From NCBI GenBank assembly GCA_021790495.1, contig JAJYGZ010000298.1:1309-15127 (forward strand): a DNA stretch of 13,819 nt, written 5' to 3'. Positions 9,272 through 13,819 of the stretch are shown piece after piece. A program made the position numbers and the translations under genes. The notes beneath the pieces were generated by a model, which did not search any database, was not told where the DNA came from, and worked only from the letters and a program-made list of their open reading frames with translations. Each line of letters opens with the position of its first letter. Position 1 is the stretch's first letter. This DNA is from Actinomycetes bacterium. Lineage in GTDB: Bacteria > Actinomycetota > Acidimicrobiia > Acidimicrobiales > Acidimicrobiaceae.

Positions 9272-9850
9272 CTAGTTGCCATTGAATTCGTTCATCGCCA
9301 ATTCCACGCCCTTGGCGAGGATGACGTCTAGCGCATCGGCCGCGAGATTGATCGAGCCATCGAAGGTCGCCATGTCACGGCTGCCAAGGCGAGCAAGAAC
9401 ATAATCGACCACGCTTTGGCTCCCGATCGGACGGCCGATTCCGATCCGGACTCGAACGAACTCAGATGATCCAAAGCCGGCAACTATCGACTTGAGGCCA
9501 TTGTGACCGGCTACGCCGCCGCCGGACTTGATTCGGACCACTCCAGGCGGGAGATCCAGCTCGTCATGTACAACTACCAGGTCAGATGCGGATGATAGTT
9601 TGTACCTCCGCATAAGGCCCTTGAGCGCCTCGCCCGAATTGTTCATGTAGGTCTGGGGAAACGCAAATGCCACCACGTCTAGCCCGTCTCGGTACTCCGC
9701 AAGCAGCGACCGGCTTCGCAAAGACGGAACCAAGCGTAGGCCTCGCCGATCGCAGTCAACCGAAAGGGCTTTGGCGCCCAAATTGTGTCGAGTCGACTCA
9801 AACTCGTGCCCGGGATTTCCCAGGCCGAGGACGATCTTTACTGACCTCAC
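9272..9850 (-). CDS. pth: Peptidyl-tRNA hydrolase
   Basis: Pth cleaves peptidyl-tRNA released by premature translation stops, recycling tRNA in the cytoplasm. The product has 192 residues, normal for the family. The catalytic and binding residues are visible: N12 in GLGNPG, the essential H22 in TRHNLG, N70 in YMNNSG, D96 in VVVHDELDLPPG, and N117 in GHNGLKS. The RVRIGIGRP signature follows. The GTG at 9850 lies 10 bases after the rplY stop codon; GGAAGAG overlapping the end of rplY is the only purine-rich site and is rather distant. The order rplY-pth is widespread in bacteria and joins two translation functions. The mfd ribosome-binding site overlaps the pth stop codon. Confidence 0.97.
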   Translation of the reverse strand: MRSVKIVLGLGNPGHEFESTRHNLGAKALSVDCDRRGLRLVPSLRSRSLLAEYRDGLDVVAFAFPQTYMNNSGEALKGLMRRYKLSSASDLVVVHDELDLPPGVVRIKSGGGVAGHNGLKSIVAGFGSSEFVRVRIGIGRPIGSQSVVDYVLARLGSRDMATFDGSINLAADALDVILAKGVELAMNEFNGN

Positions 9851-9860
9851 AGCTATCTGC

Positions 9861-10394
9861 TTACTCTTCCTCGACAGCTCCGGCTTCGCGGGCGATAACG
9901 CTCTCGAGATCGGATGCCACTTCGAGACCCTTGGGCAGCTTTATCGCCGACGCGAGCACCACTCCATCTTGCAACATCTCGAGTTCAACCGGAATCGAGA
10001 CCGGGATACGCGCCGCTGGTCCGCTCACTTCAACGTTATCGACCAAAAGCTCGACTCCTTCAGCCGCAGTAAGTCGAACCGTCACAGTAACCGCCTCTTT
10101 GGCGTCTAGGACTTGAAGATCCATGTGGAGAAGGTTGCGCTTAACTGGGTGACGCTGGATCTCCTTGACGACGGTCGTGAGTTTCGCCCCCTCGATCTCG
10201 ACCTCGAGAATCGCTCCGACAACCTGTCGGTGGGCGACCAAATTTCCGAGTTCGTGAGCATTTACCGCCGCGATTTGCGTGGCCTGACCCTTCCCGTAAA
10301 GCGTTGTTGGCACTAAGCCGCCGCTTCTAAGCCTGCTGGAAGCTCGACTCCCGAGTTTTCTACCTGTCACGGCCTGCATGACTAAATCAGCCAC
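9861..10394 (-). CDS. rplY: 50S ribosomal protein L25, long CTC/TL5 form
   Basis: L25/CTC binds 5S rRNA in the central protuberance of the large ribosomal subunit. The 177-residue form has the N-terminal 5S-binding domain (GSRASSRLRSGGLVPTTLYG; the central KEIQRHPVKRNLLHMDL signature) and the C-terminal TL5 beta domain from about residue 90. It ends in an acidic tail (EEE). The start is placed at the GTG at 10394, giving MADLVMQAVTGRKLG, because GAGG lies eight bases upstream and family members begin at this point. An ATG at 10457 would add 21 residues unlike the family, and the ATG at 10379 has a poorer site. Upstream lies a structured 460-bp gap that may carry its promoter and leader. The pth gene follows after 10 bases. 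Confidence 0.94.
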   Translation of the reverse strand: MADLVMQAVTGRKLGSRASSRLRSGGLVPTTLYGKGQATQIAAVNAHELGNLVAHRQVVGAILEVEIEGAKLTTVVKEIQRHPVKRNLLHMDLQVLDAKEAVTVTVRLTAAEGVELLVDNVEVSGPAARIPVSIPVELEMLQDGVVLASAIKLPKGLEVASDLESVIAREAGAVEEE

Positions 10395-10470
10395 TTCTTG
10401 AACCTCGCCTAAAATCGGTATTCGTGCCGGATTCGGCCGGAATATAACCCCAAGCATCCTAGCTGGACCC

Positions 10471-10556
10471 AGGCAACATGCCTACCGTGGCTCTGGAGCG
10501 CCCTGTTCCAGATTCCCCGCCCTCGCAAATCATTCGGGACTCCCGAGGGATTTGCG
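10471..10556 (-). promoter_or_regulatory. Three consecutive hairpins, probable structured rplY leader
   Basis: Three perfect inverted repeats follow one another. In the first, 10524-10531 pairs with 10549-10556 (CGCAAATC / GATTTGCG) and encloses an inner stem at 10535-10545 (CGGG, 3-base loop, CCCG), leaving a nearly symmetric internal loop. In the second, TCTGGA and TCCAGA pair (10492-10497 / 10507-10512) around nine bases. In the third, AGGCA and TGCCT (10471-10483) pair around three. They lie 77 to 162 bases upstream of the chosen rplY start. Such density suggests an RNA leader or a processed prs 3' end. Autogenous control of rplY is known in enteric bacteria; its presence here is inference. 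Confidence 0.4.
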
Positions 10557-10643
10557 CTGATGAGCTAAATAGCGAGCCGATAAGCCAAAGCGCAGCACGA
10601 CCGTCCTCAGGGGCGACTTGACCGGGGCAAGCGATCTAACGCC

Positions 10644-10670
10644 AAAAAAGGCCCTTAGTCGGCGGCCCCG
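10644..10670 (-). terminator. Terminator-like GGCC hairpin with T6 after prs
   Basis: On the minus strand GGCC (10664-10667) can pair with GGCC (10650-10653) around a 10-base loop, with two possible G-U pairs extending it. Six T residues follow immediately (A-run 10644-10649 on the plus strand). It lies about 185 bases after the prs stop. The short GC stem plus T-run fits a weak intrinsic terminator that would separate glmU-prs from rplY-pth-mfd. The stem is short, so partial read-through is likely. Confidence 0.4.
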
Positions 10671-10854
10671 GGCACGGACAAATGGGGGTTGAGCCATGCG
10701 CCATAACGGCCGCAACCCAATGGAGACGCCGACGCCAAGGAGTGCGATGAATGCCAATCCCACGCACCTGCAACCCGCGACCGGACCAACCGCCGAGCCA
10801 CGCCTCTTTCGACGCCGTCCCAAACTTCTTGTGGCTGGTCCCTCGTTGGCTAGC

Positions 10855-11826
10855 CTAAGAGAGGTTTTCCCCTCCAAAGATGTCAGAGACCGAGCTGTCT
10901 TCAAATACCGCCCCGATCGCCTGAGCAATTACCTTGGCGATCGATAGCACCTCGAGCTTGGCTATCTCTCGTTCGGGGAGTAGTGGCAAGGTATTGGTGA
11001 TCACGACGCGGGAGATCGGCGACTCCTCGAGCCTCTTAGCTGCTGGATCGGAGAGTATGCCATGAGTGGCCATCGCCCATACATCAGCGGCACCGCACTT
11101 AATCAACAGTTCGGCAGCCGCACAAATGGTGCCGGCGGTATCGATCATGTCGTCAATGATGACGCAACGCTTGCCCCGCACGTCCCCGACCACATCGAGA
11201 GCTTCGACGACGTTTGCCTTGCCGCGAGGACGCCGCTTGTGAACAAAAGCCAGCTCCATATCCAGGTAGAGCGAGAACCGAGACGCGACCTTCACGCGAC
11301 CGGCGTCAGGCGCGACTATCACAGCTTCGCCTCCCGCGTTCTGTCGGATGTAATCAATTAGAACTGGCATTGCGGTGAGGTGGTCGACCGGGCCGTCAAA
11401 AAAACCTTGAATCTGCCCGGAATGAAGATCGACTGCGATAATCCGATCTGCGCCAGCCGCCGCGAGCATGTCGGCTACAAGCTTGGCCGTTATCGGTTCG
11501 CGCCCGGAGGACTTCCGATCTTGGCGAGAGTACCCGTAGTAGGGACAAACCGCGGTGATTCGCTTTGCCGAGGCACGCTTAGCGGCATCGATCATGTTGA
11601 GCTGCTCGAAGATCGCAGAGTTGACCGGAGCCGCATGCGACTGGATAATGAATATGTCCTTGCCGCGGATGGACTCACCGTATCGGCAATAAATCTCTCC
11701 GTCCGCAAACTCGCGCAAATCAACTTTGCCAAGCGGGACGTCGATATGAAATGCCACTTCGGCTGCTAGTTCCGGGTGCGACCGCCCGCTGTAGATCTCT
11801 AGACGCTTCCTTGGAACCAGTTCCAC
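10855..11826 (-). CDS. prs: Ribose-phosphate pyrophosphokinase (PRPP synthetase)
   Basis: Prs transfers pyrophosphate from ATP to ribose 5-phosphate, making PRPP for purine, pyrimidine, histidine, tryptophan and NAD synthesis. In actinobacteria PRPP also feeds decaprenyl-phosphate arabinose. The product has 323 residues, normal for class I enzymes. Visible motifs are the N-terminal SGRSHPELA, FADGEIYCRYGESIRG, the flexible-loop region YYGYSRQDRKSSGREPI, DLHSGQIQGFFDGPVD, and the PRPP-binding loop DDMIDTAGT at 225-233. The GTG start at 11826 lies two bases after the glmU stop, which indicates translational coupling. The glmU-prs pair is common in both Firmicutes and Actinobacteria. No residue seems to be missing. 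Confidence 0.98.
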   Translation of the reverse strand: MELVPRKRLEIYSGRSHPELAAEVAFHIDVPLGKVDLREFADGEIYCRYGESIRGKDIFIIQSHAAPVNSAIFEQLNMIDAAKRASAKRITAVCPYYGYSRQDRKSSGREPITAKLVADMLAAAGADRIIAVDLHSGQIQGFFDGPVDHLTAMPVLIDYIRQNAGGEAVIVAPDAGRVKVASRFSLYLDMELAFVHKRRPRGKANVVEALDVVGDVRGKRCVIIDDMIDTAGTICAAAELLIKCGAADVWAMATHGILSDPAAKRLEESPISRVVITNTLPLLPEREIAKLEVLSIAKVIAQAIGAVFEDSSVSDIFGGENLS

Positions 11827-11828
11827 AT

Positions 11829-12947
11829 TTACTCCAAAACGACGAATGAACCCGTGGCACTCTCAGGGGGAACTTTAGCTCCGGCCTTTATGACTGCGTA
11901 AGGACCGACGACCGAATCATCACCGACATAACACGCTTCGATATCCGACCGGATAACACGCGCCCGATCGCCGACAATCGAGTTGCTCACCCTGGTCTCC
12001 GGCCCGACCTCCGCGTCTTTGCCAATTACGGTTTGACCAACCAAGAACGACCCCGGCCAAATTGTAGTGTCCGAACCGATCTCTACGGTTGAGTCGATGT
12101 AAATACTGGACGGGTCAACAAGATTTATGCCACGCTGCATAAACGAGGCGTTGATCCTCTGGCGCATCCGGCGCTCAACCGACGCAAGCTGGGATCTATC
12201 ATTCACTCCGAACGCTTCACTCGCATCTTTTAGCTCGTAACCAGAAATCTTGTAACCGACCTTGGAGAGTATCTCGATGACGTCGGTCAAGTAGTACTCG
12301 CCTTGAACGTTCCTCGGACTGAGACGGCGTAGCGCTGGCGCCAACACATCAATATTCATGGCGTAAAATGAGGCGTTGATGCGATTCGAATCGCGCTCCG
12401 ATTCGCTGGCGTCGCGATCTTCGACGATTTTGGTCACCGAATTCGACTTGCCGAACAAGACTCGCCCGTAGCCGCTCGGATTCTCAGCTTCGGTATATCC
12501 CACGGTAACGGCTGAACCGCTCTGGTCGTGGGCTTCCAACAGGCCGACGATCGTTTCGCTGGTTAACAACGGCGTGTCGCCGGGAACAACAAGCACCACT
12601 GGCGGTTGACCACCCGCGAAGGAGAGTGGATCAGGGAGGGAGGTGAGGGCGGCGGCAAGCGCGTCTCCGGTGCCATTCTGCGCCTTTTGCTCGACAAAAC
12701 TAATCCGCATCGAGTTCGGACAGTACCGCTTCAGCGCGGACTTGACCATCTCCGACTGGAACCCAACGACAGCTACCACCTCGTCGATTTGCGCATCGGC
12801 AATTGCGTGAAGGATGTGGGCCACCATCGGTTCACCACAGATTCGAACCAACGGCTTGGGCCGCGACGATTTCATCCGGGTACCCTCGCCCGCGGCAAGG
12901 ATCACGGCGAAGCGCTTTCTCGAGTTCCGCACCATTTGGACCAACAT
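11829..12947 (-). CDS. glmU: GlmU-type UDP-GlcNAc pyrophosphorylase with truncated acetyltransferase domain
   Basis: GlmU normally acetylates glucosamine-1-phosphate and then uridylates it to UDP-GlcNAc for peptidoglycan. The N-terminal uridylyltransferase domain is complete: LAAGEGTRMK at 17-26, QKAQNGTGDA at 87-96, GDTPLL at 123-128 with the metal-binding Asp, and NPSGYGRV. The left-handed beta-helix begins at about 267 (hexapeptide-like turns such as STVEIGSDTTIWPG). The protein ends at 372 residues, whereas the family usually has about 450-490. It stops at GSFVVLE, matching the GNFVEMK point of E. coli GlmU. The equivalents of the catalytic His363 and of Tyr366 and Asn377 are therefore absent. 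The stop abuts prs, so no lost remainder fits downstream. The ATG at 12947 (AAGAG upstream) is preferred to the GTG at 12950. Confidence 0.9.
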   Translation of the reverse strand: MLVQMVRNSRKRFAVILAAGEGTRMKSSRPKPLVRICGEPMVAHILHAIADAQIDEVVAVVGFQSEMVKSALKRYCPNSMRISFVEQKAQNGTGDALAAALTSLPDPLSFAGGQPPVVLVVPGDTPLLTSETIVGLLEAHDQSGSAVTVGYTEAENPSGYGRVLFGKSNSVTKIVEDRDASESERDSNRINASFYAMNIDVLAPALRRLSPRNVQGEYYLTDVIEILSKVGYKISGYELKDASEAFGVNDRSQLASVERRMRQRINASFMQRGINLVDPSSIYIDSTVEIGSDTTIWPGSFLVGQTVIGKDAEVGPETRVSNSIVGDRARVIRSDIEACYVGDDSVVGPYAVIKAGAKVPPESATGSFVVLE

Positions 12948-12988
12948 CACCCGCTCTTAGAGTCAATCTCAACGTTCTCGCAGGGGCC

Positions 12989-13026
12989 GCGAATCCGTCC
13001 CCCTTAGCCAAGGCCGTACGATTCGC
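12989..13026. repeat. Nested inverted repeat between the glycosidase gene and glmU
   Basis: GCGAATC (12989-12995) and GATTCGC (13020-13026) are perfect 7-base arms. Inside them CCTT-AGCC-AAGG (13003-13014) forms a second short stem. The element lies about 22 bases after the glycosidase stop codon and about 42 bases before the glmU start. It could be a factor-independent pause or 3' stabiliser, but no T-tract follows on the minus strand. The remaining bases of this 97-bp gap show no clear promoter. Confidence 0.35.
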
Positions 13027-13047
13027 GTCAATCTTTCAATGAGCCGT

Positions 13048-13819
13048 TCACTGTTTCGTCAACGCCGGCGCGACTTCAAATGACGCTACCTCTTGGCCTC
13101 GAGATGAAAAACTCACTATCCCATCGCGCGATACATCTACGCCTTTGACTCTAGACCAAGATGCGCTAGCACTAGTCAATGCAGAGGATACCAGTCGCAT
13201 GATTGGCACGTGTGACGGCAACTTTATTGCGATGCGAATCGCGGGCGCGTTCGCCGCCCGGTCATCGATCAGCACCACCGACCATGCACCCTGCACCTCG
13301 GTAGCAAGGGCCATCACGCCTGGGGGAAGCCCAGAAACCGTGTGCAGTACGGCGCCGGGAGGAATGAACTTCGAATAGTTACCCATCACGTAATAACGCC
13401 TGGTGAGATAGAGGTTGGTATTATGGTCGGTGCGATAGTTGATGTCGTAATAGACCAATCCGTCGTTTCGCCCAAGGATGTTCGCGCGTTCGGCGCATCC
13501 TGGGTCAAAGGCTGGCTCACAACCGAGGCTTGGAGAGATGGCGAGCCACCAATCGAAGCCGCTGTCGCCGCCGTATACAAGATCGTTGAAGATCGACTTC
13601 GCCAGCCACATTCCCGAAGTCATGGTCGGGTCGTACTGGTAGCCAAACCTCCTGCCGTTGTAGCAACAGATCTCGGTGGTCCAACTCGGCAAGTGATAGT
13701 GCGCTAAAAGCGTCTTCATGGCCGTGAGAACTTTGGGACCCGGATAGTCGTAGGTATGGTGGGCGATTACCGACACATATTTCTTGGCGCCGTTTAGATC
13801 GATCCAACGCGGCAGCTCG
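13048..13819 (-). CDS. GH30-like glycoside hydrolase, C-terminal part (runs off window)
   Basis: The frame is open through the right edge, so about 256 C-terminal residues are visible and the true start lies outside; a GTG at 13776 is internal. The segment VSVIAHHTYDYPG, then LPSWTTEICCYNGR, then a long tryptophan- and tyrosine-rich stretch (FDWWLAIS, DGLVYYD, TRRYYVMGNYSKFIPPGA) resembles GH30-type O-glycosyl hydrolases. In these the Glu after the beta-7 strand (here in TTEICC) is the nucleophile. The last 90 residues look like the C-terminal beta-sandwich. Four Cys residues (CC; SLGC and PGC) suggest disulfides and an exported enzyme. The substrate cannot be told; beta-1,6-galactan, glucosylceramide-like or other beta-glycosides are all acted on within GH30. 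No functional link to glmU is evident. Confidence 0.7.
   Translation of the reverse strand, partial: ELPRWIDLNGAKKYVSVIAHHTYDYPGPKVLTAMKTLLAHYHLPSWTTEICCYNGRRFGYQYDPTMTSGMWLAKSIFNDLVYGGDSGFDWWLAISPSLGCEPAFDPGCAERANILGRNDGLVYYDINYRTDHNTNLYLTRRYYVMGNYSKFIPPGAVLHTVSGLPPGVMALATEVQGAWSVVLIDDRAANAPAIRIAIKLPSHVPIMRLVSSALTSASASWSRVKGVDVSRDGIVSFSSRGQEVASFEVAPALTKQ

Larger units (their letters stand above)
10395..10854. other. 460-bp prs-rplY gap with terminator-like and leader-like structure
   Basis: No certain gene lies here. A minus-strand frame (10530-10823 from a TTG) has one hydrophobic stretch flanked by arginines, but the hairpins and T-tract described separately overlap it, so I do not call it. 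No tRNA, tmRNA, RNase P or SRP RNA signature is recognisable. Near rplY, minus-strand TATATT (about 10441-10446) could be a -10 box, but no convincing -35 box accompanies it. The gap most likely holds the prs 3' end and the rplY promoter and leader. Confidence 0.45.

Noticed and set aside
10930..12950. Plus-strand frames opposite prs and glmU
   Set aside because: Both minus-strand genes are complete in motif order; the plus-strand frames are antisense shadows.
13342..13707. 121-codon plus-strand frame opposite the glycosidase
   Set aside because: The minus-strand frame carries the GH30-like signature and is open to the edge; the plus-strand frame has no recognisable feature.

Overview
The window looks like chromosomal DNA of an actinobacterium, most likely from the class Acidimicrobiia or a relative. 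The inference rests on moderate GC content, frequent GTG/TTG starts, and gene order. Every supported gene is on the minus strand. Read in transcription order, from the right edge to the left, the core is glmU, prs, rplY, pth, mfd, a YbjN-like gene, a peptidyl-prolyl isomerase lipoprotein, a YabN-type mazG, eno and an ftsB/divIC-like gene. Mycobacteria keep most of the same genes close together (pth-rplY-prs-glmU next to mfd-mazG-eno-divIC-like), so this is an ancestral actinobacterial housekeeping cluster rather than an acquired island.

Right edge (12951-13819): the 3' part of a secreted-type GH30-like glycoside hydrolase gene, then a short gap with a long inverted repeat. Right centre (10855-12947): glmU and prs, two bases apart; they make UDP-sugar precursors and PRPP. 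GlmU is unusually short and stops inside its acetyltransferase domain. Between prs and rplY (10395-10854) lies a structured 460-bp gap with a possible terminator and three consecutive hairpins.

Centre (5176-10394): rplY, pth, mfd and a small acidic YbjN-like gene, closely spaced. They link ribosome assembly, peptidyl-tRNA recycling and transcription-coupled repair. Left centre (815-5121): a parvulin-type lipoprotein, a methylase-MazG fusion, enolase and a divisome protein. An almost perfect palindrome sits just upstream of eno.

Left edge (1-814): 533 bp without a convincing gene, then the start of a membrane-anchored protein with a Ser/Thr-rich linker that runs out of the window. Mycobacterial synteny (DUF501 protein, Ppx) is not seen here.

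I found no tRNA, rRNA, CRISPR array, insertion sequence or phage gene. No clearly new multi-gene system is visible. The best leads are the truncated GlmU, the structured rplY leader, the palindrome before eno and the insertion inside MazG.
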